Shown in pieces: positions 6,601-12,918 of a DNA stretch of 12,958 nucleotides. Each line of letters opens with the position of its first letter. Positions within the stretch are counted from its first letter, which is position 1. Both the position numbers and the translations under genes were made by a program. The notes beneath the pieces were generated by a model. The model did no database searches and was not told where the DNA came from. It worked only from the letters and a program-made list of their open reading frames with translations. The stretch is from Flavobacteriaceae bacterium. Lineage in GTDB: Bacteria > Bacteroidota > Bacteroidia > Flavobacteriales > Flavobacteriaceae. The stretch spans positions 1-12,958 of the forward strand of contig CANHBE010000044.1 in assembly GCA_947458575.1 (NCBI GenBank). Reading direction: 5' to 3'.

Positions 6601-7071
6601 TTATAACTGAATTTGTCTATCTATTTGCTGGTCTAAAGAGATAAAGGTTTCCGTTCGAGAAACGCCTTCAATCGCTTGAATTTTGGTATTGAGTAATTGC
6701 ATCAAATGTTCGTTGTCGCGGCAAATGATTTTGATTAGAATAGACCAATTCCCCGTAGTGTAGTGGCATTCCAGCACTTCTGGAATTTTTCTGAGTTCAC
6801 GAACTGCTTCAGAATTGCGAGCGGCTTTATCGAGGTATACACCGACGAACGCCATTGTGCTGTAGCCCAAAACCTTCGTGCTGACTATAAATTTTGAACC
6901 TGAAATCACGCCGGCTTGTTCCAATTTTCTAAGTCTTTGATGAATGGCCGCACCGGATATACCAATTTTGTTAGCGATTTGAAGAATGGGTTTTCTAGCA
7001 TCGGTCATTAAATCTCGAAGAATTTCTTTATCGATGCCGTCTATTTCTATTTGCAACTGGTTTATCTTCAT
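6601..7071 (-). CDS. Lrp/AsnC family transcriptional regulator
   Basis: A 156-residue leucine-responsive-type DNA-binding regulator. The N-terminal winged helix-turn-helix covers about residues 10-55 (DKEILRDLMTDARKPILQIANKIGISGAAIHQRLRKLEQAGVI), and the C-terminal RAM/AsnC ligand-binding and oligomerisation domain runs from about 62 (VLGYSTMAFVGVYL...HYTTGNWSILIKIICRDNEHLMQLL...GVSRTETFISLDQQ). I chose the ATG at 7071 (MKINQLQIEIDGIDKEI), because relatives I remember begin in the same way; the in-frame ATG at 7095 would add MHFKQRNI, which has no support. It lies downstream of a saccharopine dehydrogenase-like gene on the same strand, suggesting amino-acid-linked control, but the ligand cannot be read from sequence. 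Its leader (7072-7278) has repeats and a palindrome that could mediate autoregulation. Confidence 0.93.
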   Translation of the reverse strand: MKINQLQIEIDGIDKEILRDLMTDARKPILQIANKIGISGAAIHQRLRKLEQAGVISGSKFIVSTKVLGYSTMAFVGVYLDKAARNSEAVRELRKIPEVLECHYTTGNWSILIKIICRDNEHLMQLLNTKIQAIEGVSRTETFISLDQQIDRQIQL

Positions 7072-7095
7072 GATATTTCGTTGTTTAAAGTGCAA

Positions 7096-7176
7096 TTAAG
7101 CGAGCTAAAGCTTGTATCCCTTATGCCTACTTGGCGTGCTGATTTAAATTTCACCCGAGGCTTTAGCCTCACTTAG
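7096..7176. repeat. Short element with imperfect inverted ends in the lrp leader
   Basis: TTAAGCGAGCTAAAGC (7096-7111) and GCTTTAGCCTCACTTA (7160-7175) are inverted matches with one extra base and one mismatch, enclosing 48 bp that are more GC-rich than the surroundings. Further small hairpins occur at the right end (GAGGCTAAAGCCTC; TTAGCTTCGCTAA on the minus strand). No ORF and no clear target duplication flush with the ends. It could be a small non-autonomous dispersed element or simply a structured 5' leader. Confidence 0.4.
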
Positions 7177-7187
7177 CGAAGCTAAAT

Positions 7188-7229
7188 CGTCGATTTCTAT
7201 TTGCAAGGAATTCACTTTAAAGATAGATT
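7188..7229 (-). pseudogene. Decayed duplicate of the first codons of lrp
   Basis: Positions 7188-7206 match 7038-7056 inside lrp at 18 of 19 bases (core ATTTCTATTTGCAA). Read on the minus strand in the same frame, the copy gives K-V-N-S-L-Q-I-E-I-D against K-I-N-Q-L-Q-I-E-I-D of lrp; the ATC before the lrp start is also matched, but ATG is replaced by TTT. In total 26 of 36 bases align. The copy opens into LASLSEAKASGEI and a stop, so it is a remnant and not a second gene. A further match, TATTTGCAACTG, lies at 7229-7240. Confidence 0.5.
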
Positions 7230-7250
7230 ATTTGCAACTGAAATCTATCT
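7221..7250. promoter_or_regulatory. Operator-like palindrome upstream of lrp
   Basis: Perfect 9-bp arms AGATAGATT (7221-7229) and AATCTATCT (7242-7250) flank a 12-bp centre containing TTTGCAACTG. It lies just downstream of a candidate minus-strand promoter box, where a bound repressor would block transcription. Lrp/AsnC proteins often autoregulate through imperfect palindromes, so this is a plausible autoregulatory site; no binding evidence is available. Confidence 0.4.
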
Positions 7251-7270
7251 ATTTGGTTTCTTTTGATAAG

Positions 7271-7278
7271 CAAATTTA
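7271..7278 (-). promoter_or_regulatory. Candidate -7 box for lrp
   Basis: TAAATTTG on the minus strand fits the Bacteroidota TAnnTTTG box. No TTG element occurs at the usual distance upstream, so this is a weak call. Use of this box would give lrp a leader of about 195 nt. Confidence 0.3.
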
Positions 7279-7316
7279 GTAACTTATTGTTCTTTTGCTA
7301 TCTCAGCCGTGTATTT

Positions 7317-7447
7317 TTAGCCCTGATGGAAGCGGCATCCTGTCATTGCAAGTATCGCGAAGCAGTATATGGCTTCAAGTTAGCTTAGTAAGATTGCTTC
7401 GCGATACTTGCAATGACAGATAAAGCGGACAGCAGGATTAGCTCCTA
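7317..7447 (-). repeat. Bipartite structured repeat with 25-bp hairpin, copy A
   Basis: On the minus strand: AGGAGCTAATCCTG, then TCCGCTTTATCT (7429-7418), a perfect 25-bp inverted repeat (arms 7340-7364 and 7395-7419, loop 30 nt, arm core CATTGCAAGTATCGCGAAGC), AGGATGCCG (7341-7333), and ATCAGGGCTAA (7327-7317). AGC plus CCTG at one end can pair with CAGG plus GCT at the other, with TAAT bulged, closing an outer stem. It begins 7 bp past the stop codon of the dehydrogenase-like gene, in the same direction, so it would form a structured 3' UTR and may stop transcription or protect the mRNA. From memory, such elements (GGAGCT...CCGCT...hairpin...GGATGCCGCT...GGGGCTA) occur many times in Flavobacterium genomes. 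A related decayed copy is at 1603-1717. Confidence 0.7.
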
Positions 7448-7453
7448 AAAAAA

Positions 7454-8824
7454 TCACTGTATTAAACGATCGGGGTTGTACCCAATATAATCCATTTGTT
7501 TTTCTTTGAACTTTACGCCGTAGTCTTCAAGTTCCTTGAGTATTGGGAGATAGACTTCTCTATTGATGGGTAATTGAACGCCGGGCGTTTTGATTTGACC
7601 GTTCAGAATTTGTAAAGTTGCCATTGCTACAGGAAGACCGACAGTTTTTGCCATTGCGGTGTAAGTTTGATCGTCGCCTAAACAAACCATTTTAGAATCT
7701 ATTTGTTTTTGAACACCGTTTAGCTCGTAGCCGAATTTGTGATACATGACAATCATGTCTTTATCGTTTGGTTCTAAAGTCCATTTATCACTGAGGATTT
7801 TCTCTAAAATTTGTGCCGGAGACGCATTTTTTAGTCCAACGATTTTATTCGGATTAAACAAGTCTAGTTCTAACAGCTTATCCCACATGATATCGTCTTG
7901 TTCGATTCCGAGTTGCAAGCGTAACTTAATTTCAACAGAATCAGTCGGATGATAGGGTAGAAACAAGTTGACAAATTCGCGGTAGCTGATGGTTTCAGAA
8001 TTATCTATTTGATAGCTGTCATCGGTCATGCCTAATTGCACGAACATATTCCATGCTTTGGAAAAACCGACACGCCGAATTGTGCCGCGGTATAAAGTGA
8101 GCGCGTCATCTAAGTTGTAAACGGACCGGTATTTAAGAGAATCACGGTTGGCGTACGCTTCAAAGCGACCATATCCTTCTACTTCAAGAAATTCAGTTCG
8201 TCGAAATAACTTATGATACGGAATGTATTTGTAGGTGCCTTCTTGAATAAATTTTGCAGCGCCACCTTGACCGGCGAGGACAACGTTTCTCGGCGCCCAA
8301 GTAAATTTATAATTCCACAGATTATTATCGGATTCCGGAGCAACTAATCCGCCGCAAAACGACTCGAATAGAATCATCTTTCCACCTTGATCTCTTATTT
8401 CATCAATGATCTTCATCGCGCTCATGTGATCGATACCGGGGTCGAGTCCGATTTCGTTCATAAAGATGAGGTTATTGGCTTTAGCTTGTGCGTCGAGTTC
8501 TTGCATGGCATCGCTGACATAAGAAGCGGTAACCATATGCTTTTTAAACGCGATACAGTCTTTGGCAACTTCAATGTGCAAATGTGCCGGCAGCATAGAT
8601 ATGACAATGTCTGCCTTTTGAATTTCGATCTGACGTTGCGTTGCATCAAAAATGTCTAAAGCAATTGGGGTGGCATTTTTGTGATTATTGGTTTTGCGTT
8701 TGGCAAGTTCTATTGATAAATCACCGATCGTGAGATGTAATTGTTGTGCTTCTGATTTGTTGAGTAAGTATTGAATCAACGAAGAAGCGGAGCGACCGGC
8801 TCCAATAATCAGAATATTTCTCAT
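7454..8824 (-). CDS. Saccharopine dehydrogenase-like protein (lysine metabolism)
   Basis: A 456-residue NAD(P)-dependent enzyme of the saccharopine dehydrogenase family (LYS9 type). The N-terminal Rossmann fold begins MRNILIIGAGRSASSLIQYLL, with the dinucleotide-binding G8-A-G-R-S-A-S-S15, followed by DIVISMLPAHLHIEVAKDC and SYVSDAM. The conserved NEIGLDPGIDHMSAMKIIDEI (about 122-142) and ESFCGGLVAPESDNNLWNYKFTWAPRNVVLAGQG (about 153-186) mark the junction to the C-terminal catalytic domain. In eukaryotes the family oxidises saccharopine to 2-aminoadipate semialdehyde and glutamate; lysine catabolism is the likely pathway here, but related bacterial enzymes act on other substrates, so the reaction is inferred. 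The length fits the single-domain enzyme without a lysine-ketoglutarate reductase fusion. An Lrp-type gene follows 382 bp downstream on the same strand. A TAnnTTTG box lies just upstream. Confidence 0.9.
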   Translation of the reverse strand: MRNILIIGAGRSASSLIQYLLNKSEAQQLHLTIGDLSIELAKRKTNNHKNATPIALDIFDATQRQIEIQKADIVISMLPAHLHIEVAKDCIAFKKHMVTASYVSDAMQELDAQAKANNLIFMNEIGLDPGIDHMSAMKIIDEIRDQGGKMILFESFCGGLVAPESDNNLWNYKFTWAPRNVVLAGQGGAAKFIQEGTYKYIPYHKLFRRTEFLEVEGYGRFEAYANRDSLKYRSVYNLDDALTLYRGTIRRVGFSKAWNMFVQLGMTDDSYQIDNSETISYREFVNLFLPYHPTDSVEIKLRLQLGIEQDDIMWDKLLELDLFNPNKIVGLKNASPAQILEKILSDKWTLEPNDKDMIVMYHKFGYELNGVQKQIDSKMVCLGDDQTYTAMAKTVGLPVAMATLQILNGQIKTPGVQLPINREVYLPILKELEDYGVKFKEKQMDYIGYNPDRLIQ

Positions 8825-8844
8825 AGTTTAATACAAAAGTGTGG

Positions 8845-8852
8845 CAAAGGTA
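8845..8852 (-). promoter_or_regulatory. Candidate -7 box for the saccharopine dehydrogenase-like gene
   Basis: TACCTTTG on the minus strand, 20 bp before the start codon, in the context CATACCTTTGCC, fits TAnnTTTG. No clear TTG element lies at the usual distance upstream, where the preceding terminator hairpin sits. Confidence 0.4.
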
Positions 8853-8868
8853 TGAATTTGTGCCTATA

Positions 8869-8896
8869 AAAAAGCCCACGTTGTCGTGAGCTTTTT
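8869..8896 (-). terminator. Rho-independent terminator of the DUF3108 operon
   Basis: 12-bp arms AAAAAGCCCACG (8869-8880) and CGTGAGCTTTTT (8885-8896) with a 4-nt loop. The single non-Watson-Crick position is a C-A mismatch on the plus strand but a G-U wobble on the minus strand, which supports the minus strand as the functional one; a T-tract follows in that direction. It lies 16 bp after the stop codon of the small membrane protein gene. Confidence 0.85.
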
Positions 8897-8912
8897 AGGG
8901 TGTTTGAAGAAT

Positions 8913-9224
8913 TTATTCCAATTCTTCGAGATCTTTCAAATCCTCTTGTTTGGATTCTATTTTCTTTTGTTCAAATTGAGCGTCTTGTTGAACTTCATCG
9001 GGAATCATGCTTCGAATAACAATGATTACGAGGGTTAAACTCGCAACAATAAGCAACCATTTTGGAACATTTTTCTGCTCAGTATCAGATTTGATAAAGG
9101 CGATTCCGGCAAAAATTATGGCAAGGGCTGTGGGTAATATTCCGAGCGTACCCATTGGCAATATGGCGAAAACAATGCCGAGGATTACAAATATAAATGC
9201 CAATACTACTAGTGCTTTTCTCAT
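8913..9224 (-). CDS. Small membrane protein of unknown function
   Basis: A 103-residue protein I do not recognise. It begins MRKALVVLAFIFVILGIVFAILP, a membrane segment at about residues 4-22, continues with a second hydrophobic stretch (GTLGILPTALAIIFAGIAFI, about 25-44), a short polar loop (KSDTEQKNVPK), a third membrane segment (WLLIVASLTLVIIVIRSMI, about 56-74), and a highly charged tail (QFEQKKIESKQEDLKDLEELE) that could form a coiled coil. Its start codon comes one base after the stop codon of the DUF3108 gene, so translational coupling is likely, and a terminator follows. The tight linkage suggests a shared envelope role, which is inference. Confidence 0.8.
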   Translation of the reverse strand: MRKALVVLAFIFVILGIVFAILPMGTLGILPTALAIIFAGIAFIKSDTEQKNVPKWLLIVASLTLVIIVIRSMIPDEVQQDAQFEQKKIESKQEDLKDLEELE

Positions 9225-9225
9225 C

Positions 9226-9990
9226 TTAAATTCCTTTTGCGTTGGTTAAAGTTAATTGTCCTGTTCCTACAGGTATACTGAATTGGATTAGTGCTGGAAC
9301 TCTGGCTTGGTCAGCGGTAAGATAAATGATGTTTTTGTCAGTTCCACGCAGTTTGTTTGTTTTGGCTCCTATGGAAATCTTATAACAAACTTTCTTGCCA
9401 AGATTTCCAACATTTAAAGTTTCTTTTCCTAAAAATTTAGCAGAAACTCCCATTTCTTTTTCGTCGAAAACTACTGAGAAACTCTTGATTTGACCTGGTT
9501 TATAAGTGCTGAAATCGATGGTTCTCAATTTATACAAAATGGAAACAACGTCTTGAGAACCCGGATTGATTTGGAATGTTTTTTTGGTTTCAGGCATGTT
9601 TTTTTTGTTGACTGTGCTTTCGATTGTTCTTCCATCAGATTTGAAAATATACTTTTCTTTCTTGGTATACTTACCTTCGAAGATATCACGCTTGTATAAA
9701 TTTGACTTCAGTGTAATTGGATCCACATAAGATTCGTAGATGTCGCGAATCTTGAAAAAAGAATCCCACTTACTGTAGGTCGTCGCCTCACATCTCAAAT
9801 GGAGTAAAGTTCTCTTGGAAGTTTTTACAGTTTCTGTTTCCATAGTCACTTGTGCGAGCTGTGTCATCAATCCGCTCATGTTGTAGGAAGCGGCATAAAC
9901 AAATTTCTCGCCCGGCCTAACCGTTTTATTGGTTTGCGCAATGAGTCCACAGCTAGTCAAGACGGTCAACAATAAAAAAATTTTCTTCAT
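9226..9990 (-). CDS. DUF3108 exported protein
   Basis: A 254-residue protein with an N-terminal export signal, MKKIFLLLTVLTSCGLIAQ. The mature part begins with RPGEKFVYAASYNMSGLMTQLAQVTME and continues through HLRCEATTYSKWDSFFKIRDIYESYVDPITLKSNLYKRDIFEGKYTKKEKYIF and a region rich in beta strands, which I recognise as the DUF3108 pattern, a periplasmic family of unknown function. The signal is ambiguous: LTSC fits a lipobox (lipidation at C14), while AQ-T fits signal peptidase I cleavage, so it may be a lipoprotein or soluble periplasmic protein. It is the first gene of a two-gene operon with the small membrane protein, and a TAnnTTTG box lies just upstream. Confidence 0.88.
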   Translation of the reverse strand: MKKIFLLLTVLTSCGLIAQTNKTVRPGEKFVYAASYNMSGLMTQLAQVTMETETVKTSKRTLLHLRCEATTYSKWDSFFKIRDIYESYVDPITLKSNLYKRDIFEGKYTKKEKYIFKSDGRTIESTVNKKNMPETKKTFQINPGSQDVVSILYKLRTIDFSTYKPGQIKSFSVVFDEKEMGVSAKFLGKETLNVGNLGKKVCYKISIGAKTNKLRGTDKNIIYLTADQARVPALIQFSIPVGTGQLTLTNAKGI

Positions 9991-10012
9991 GTTTTTTCTC
10001 TTTAATAAAGTG

Positions 10013-10020
10013 CAAATGTA
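10013..10020 (-). promoter_or_regulatory. Candidate -7 box for the DUF3108 operon
   Basis: TACATTTG on the minus strand, about 22 bp before the ATG, matches TAnnTTTG exactly. No TTG occurs at the usual -33 distance, which is A-rich. Confidence 0.45.
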
Positions 10021-10157
10021 GTATTTTTTTGTTTCGACTTTCTGCTAAGTAAGTTATGCTAATTAATATTGACGGCTGATTTCGGAAATATTGAAATTGG
10101 TAGAACTGCCATGGTTTAGCATTCGAATTTAGATTTTGGAAAACTTTTGTTGAATCT

Positions 10158-10188
10158 TTTGGCATTCTTCCGATATAAAATACATTTG
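10158..10188 (+). promoter_or_regulatory. Promoter for the DUF423 gene
   Basis: TTTG at 10158-10161, a 19-bp spacer and TACATTTG at 10181-10188 match both elements of the Bacteroidota consensus, with 26 bp to the start codon. This is one of the two complete promoter matches in the window and the best placed for its gene. Confidence 0.65.
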
Positions 10189-10214
10189 TTGTCTATTAAA
10201 TCAATCTTGTTTTT

Positions 10215-10601
10215 ATGGAACGAAAAATTGTAATGATTGCAGCATTATTGGGTGTTTCAGCTATTATTTTAGGCGCATTTGGCGCTCATGCTTTGAAAAA
10301 AGTATTGACAGGAGAACAGTTAATTACATTTGAAACCGGTGTGAAGTATCAGATGTATCACACTTTGTTTTTGTTGTTTGTTGGATTGTCTTCTCAGATA
10401 AGTGATTTGGCCAAAAAGAGAATTTTTTATTTCATCATAAGTGGAATTTTGTGCTTTTCGGGATCAATTTATTTGCTGGCAACCAATGATTTAACATCTT
10501 TCGATTTTCGGGTAATAGGGTTCATCACTCCCATTGGAGGTTTATTATTGATTATCGGCTGGATTTGTCTTTTTGTCGATTTTTTGAGGAAAAAATCATA
10601 A
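10215..10601 (+). CDS. DUF423 (YgdD-type) membrane protein
   Basis: A 128-residue inner-membrane protein with four hydrophobic segments at about residues 5-25, 47-62, 72-90 and 101-122. The family signature is present: GAFGAHALKKVL near the N-terminus, and the following LITFETGVKYQMYHTLFLL, with the conserved Y-x-M-Y-H. Length and topology agree with DUF423/YgdD proteins, whose biochemical function is unknown. It follows a good promoter and is separated from pckA by 80 bp that contain a further promoter box, so it may be transcribed alone. Confidence 0.93.
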   Translation: MERKIVMIAALLGVSAIILGAFGAHALKKVLTGEQLITFETGVKYQMYHTLFLLFVGLSSQISDLAKKRIFYFIISGILCFSGSIYLLATNDLTSFDFRVIGFITPIGGLLLIIGWICLFVDFLRKKS

Positions 10602-10639
10602 TATTTCAATATTCCGAAATCTAGATTAAATATTATTTT

Positions 10640-10647
10640 TACTTTTG
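10640..10647 (+). promoter_or_regulatory. Candidate -7 box for pckA
   Basis: TACTTTTG in the context TTTTTACTTTTGTCAC fits TAnnTTTG and lies 34 bp before the pckA ATG. No TTG element at the expected upstream distance was found. Confidence 0.5.
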
Positions 10648-10681
10648 TCACGCAATTAAAACACAACACAATCATATTTTT

Positions 10682-12307
10682 ATGAATAATTACGCCCAAA
10701 CTACGAAATCGATTTCGTTAGAAAAGTATGGTATTACAGACGCTGCTGAAGTAATATATAATCCATCTTTTGATTTTCTGTACGAAGAGGAACTCAAACC
10801 TTCATTGGTTGGATATGAAAGAGGTCAATTAACTGAATTGGGAGCGGTAAATGTAATGACCGGGGTTTTCACGGGTCGTTCGCCAAAAGACAAATACATA
10901 GTCGAAGATGACGTGACCAGAGATACTATTTGGTGGAATTCGCCAAAAGCGGTCAACGATAATAAACCAATCTCACAAAAAACATGGGATGCATTGAAGG
11001 AAACCACAGTTTCTCAGTTGTCAGGAAAGCGATTGTTTGTGGTTGATGCTTTTTGCGGAGCCAATGAAAATACTCGTTTAAAGGTTCGCTTTATCATGGA
11101 AGTGGCATGGCAGGCTCATTTTGTAAAGAATATGTTTATCCGCCCAACGGAAGAAGAATTAGACAATTTTGGTGAGCCGGATTTTATCGTGATGAATGGT
11201 TCCAAGACAAGTTTTAAAGATTATGCGGCGCATGATATGAATTCGGATGTCTACATTGCTTTCAATTTGACCGAGAAGATGCAGTTGATTGGTGGCACTT
11301 GGTATGGAGGCGAAATGAAAAAAGGTATGTTCGCGATGATGAATTACTATTTGCCTTTACAAGGGATAGCATCTATGCATTGTTCTGCAAACAAAGGAAC
11401 TGATGGAGATGTAGCTGTTTTCTTTGGTTTGTCAGGCACAGGAAAAACCACCTTATCTACAGATCCGAAAAGAGAGTTAATTGGTGATGATGAACACGGC
11501 TGGGATGATGATGGTGTTTTTAATTTTGAAGGTGGTTGTTATGCCAAAACAATCGACTTAAGTAAAGAAAACGAACCTGACATTTACGGAGCCATAACAA
11601 AAGACGCGTTATTAGAGAATGTAACCGTTGATGCCCATGGCAAGATAGATTTTAAAGATGGATCAGTAACTCAGAACACGAGAGTTTCTTATCCTATCAA
11701 TCATATCCATAATATAGTAAAGCCGGTCTCTAAGGCAGGACATGCAACTAAAGTAATCTTCCTAACCGCAGATGCTTTTGGGGTAATGCCGCCGGTGTCT
11801 AAGCTTACACCTGAGCAAACAAAGTATTATTTTTTATCTGGTTTTACAGCTAAATTAGCCGGTACGGAGCGAGGTGTTACAGAGCCGACACCCACATTCT
11901 CAGCTTGTTTTGGAAAAGCGTTTTTAACACTACATCCTACAAAATACGGAGAAGAGTTGGTGAAGAAAATGGAACAGCACAATGCCCAAGCTTATATGGT
12001 AAACACTGGCTGGAACGGAACTGGAAAGCGAATTTCCATCAAAGATACACGCGCCATTATTGACGCAATTCTGGATGGTTCGATTGAAAAAGCAGAGACC
12101 AAGTTGATTCCAATGTTCAACTTTGAAGTGCCCACGTCACTGCATGATGTAAATCCAGCGATACTAGATCCGCGCGATACCTATACAAACGCTGCAGAAT
12201 GGACAGAGAAAGCGAAGCATTTAGCAAGTTTGTTTGTTAAGAATTTTGAGCAGTATACAGATAATGCTGAAGGGCTTAATTTGGTTAAGGCTGGGCCTCA
12301 ATTATAG
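10682..12307 (+). CDS. pckA: Phosphoenolpyruvate carboxykinase (ATP)
   Basis: Cytosolic enzyme of gluconeogenesis that converts oxaloacetate and ATP to phosphoenolpyruvate, CO2 and ADP. The 541 residues match the usual length of the ATP-dependent form. Diagnostic elements: G65-R66-S-P-K-D-K-Y for oxaloacetate binding; GGTWYGGEMKKGMF with the metal-site lysine; MHCSANKG with the metal-binding histidine; the kinase P-loop G249-L-S-G-T-G-K255-T-T-L-S; I267-G-D269-D270-E-H-G-W, a second metal and nucleotide element; and NTGWNGTGKRISIKDTRAII near the C-terminus for adenine binding. The GTP-dependent enzyme lacks this arrangement. It starts 34 bp after a TACTTTTG box, has no strong Shine-Dalgarno sequence, and is followed by a hairpin terminator. 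All active-site motifs are intact. Confidence 0.98.
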   Translation: MNNYAQTTKSISLEKYGITDAAEVIYNPSFDFLYEEELKPSLVGYERGQLTELGAVNVMTGVFTGRSPKDKYIVEDDVTRDTIWWNSPKAVNDNKPISQKTWDALKETTVSQLSGKRLFVVDAFCGANENTRLKVRFIMEVAWQAHFVKNMFIRPTEEELDNFGEPDFIVMNGSKTSFKDYAAHDMNSDVYIAFNLTEKMQLIGGTWYGGEMKKGMFAMMNYYLPLQGIASMHCSANKGTDGDVAVFFGLSGTGKTTLSTDPKRELIGDDEHGWDDDGVFNFEGGCYAKTIDLSKENEPDIYGAITKDALLENVTVDAHGKIDFKDGSVTQNTRVSYPINHIHNIVKPVSKAGHATKVIFLTADAFGVMPPVSKLTPEQTKYYFLSGFTAKLAGTERGVTEPTPTFSACFGKAFLTLHPTKYGEELVKKMEQHNAQAYMVNTGWNGTGKRISIKDTRAIIDAILDGSIEKAETKLIPMFNFEVPTSLHDVNPAILDPRDTYTNAAEWTEKAKHLASLFVKNFEQYTDNAEGLNLVKAGPQL

Positions 12308-12334
12308 TAAATCAATTGCTAAATAGACTATTAT

Positions 12335-12388
12335 AAGTCGATTTTTGAATTAAATGCAAGCATTTTCTTCATAATTCGACTTTTTTTT
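12335..12388 (+). terminator. Two-tier hairpin terminator after pckA
   Basis: Outer arms AAGTCGA (12335-12341) and TCGACTT (12376-12382) enclose an inner stem AAATGC/GCATTT (12352-12357 and 12360-12365) with a 2-nt loop and an asymmetric AT-rich internal loop. A T-run at 12381-12388 follows. The long internal loop makes it weaker than a textbook terminator. From here to 12530 I see only AT-rich sequence. Confidence 0.6.
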
Positions 12389-12538
12389 AACTGATGATAA
12401 TTTAGTACTAAAACGTTTTCTCATTTCAGATTGGAAATATACTTGCTTATATTTTAGCAATCTACTTATTTTTTTCTTCGCTTTTTGTCATTTTCCTAAA
12501 TCGTAAGCCTTTGCGTAAAATTTAGTTCAAAATTCTTT

Positions 12539-12545
12539 TACTTTG
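12539..12545 (+). promoter_or_regulatory. Possible -7 box for the CBM48-like gene
   Basis: TACTTTG (12539-12545), in the context TTTTACTTTGCC, is one base short of TAnnTTTG but resembles the boxes upstream of pckA and the dehydrogenase-like gene. A TTTG at 12510-12513 is 25 bp upstream, longer than the usual spacer. Confidence 0.3.
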
Positions 12546-12572
12546 CCTCATAATTCTAAAAATGAAATAGTT

Positions 12573-12869
12573 ATGTCAGTAAAAAAACAATTTATAAAGA
12601 CTAAACCGGTTTGTAAAGTGACTTTTACAGTTGAAGCAAAAGATGCTAACACCGCGGCAGTTGTCGGAGATTTTAACAACTGGAATCCAAAAGAAGGTGA
12701 ATTGAGTAAGATGAAAAACGGAACTTTCAAAGGAGTTTTTGATGTAAATAAAGATGCTTCTTACGAATTCAAATATGTTATTGATGGTGCTTTTGTAAAT
12801 GAAGTAGAAGCTGATTCATACCGATACAATGAATTTGCTGGTGCAGAAAATAGTGTGTTGGAAGTATAA
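12573..12869 (+). CDS. Small CBM48 / isoamylase early-set (glycogen-binding-like) protein
   Basis: A 98-residue protein made almost entirely of one carbohydrate-binding-like beta sandwich. The key stretch V-V-G-D33-F-N-N-W37-N-P is the classic CBM48/AMPK-beta signature, followed by KMKNGTFKGVFDVNKDASYEFKYVIDG, again typical of the fold, and VEADSYRYNEFAGAENSVLEV. No signal peptide, so it is probably cytoplasmic. It may bind glycogen or a similar glucan or act as an accessory module, but stand-alone copies have no firm role. I chose the ATG at 12573 (MSVKKQF); a TTG at 12543 would add ten residues and overlaps the likely promoter. It follows pckA by 265 bp and has its own terminator. Confidence 0.88.
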   Translation: MSVKKQFIKTKPVCKVTFTVEAKDANTAAVVGDFNNWNPKEGELSKMKNGTFKGVFDVNKDASYEFKYVIDGAFVNEVEADSYRYNEFAGAENSVLEV

Positions 12870-12889
12870 TCGCTTTTTCACTAAGATAG

Positions 12890-12918
12890 AAAGTCGCCAT
12901 TTTGGCGACTTTTTTTTT
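12890..12918 (+). terminator. Rho-independent terminator
   Basis: Perfect 9-bp stem AAAGTCGCC (12890-12898) and GGCGACTTT (12904-12912) with a 5-nt loop, running into nine T residues (12910-12918). It lies 20 bp after the CBM48-like gene and is a textbook intrinsic terminator. Confidence 0.93.

Noticed and set aside
7072..7095. Longer lrp start adding MHFKQRNI
   Set aside because: The family begins at MKINQLQ-like sequence, and the extension is leader sequence next to the inverted-end element.
9953..10165. Minus-strand ORF of 70 codons upstream of the DUF3108 gene
   Set aside because: Overlaps the DUF3108 signal peptide region and its promoter box in another frame; no protein-like features.
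12543..12572. Upstream TTG start for the CBM48-like gene
   Set aside because: It overlaps the probable promoter box; the ATG at 12573 gives a compact single-domain protein.
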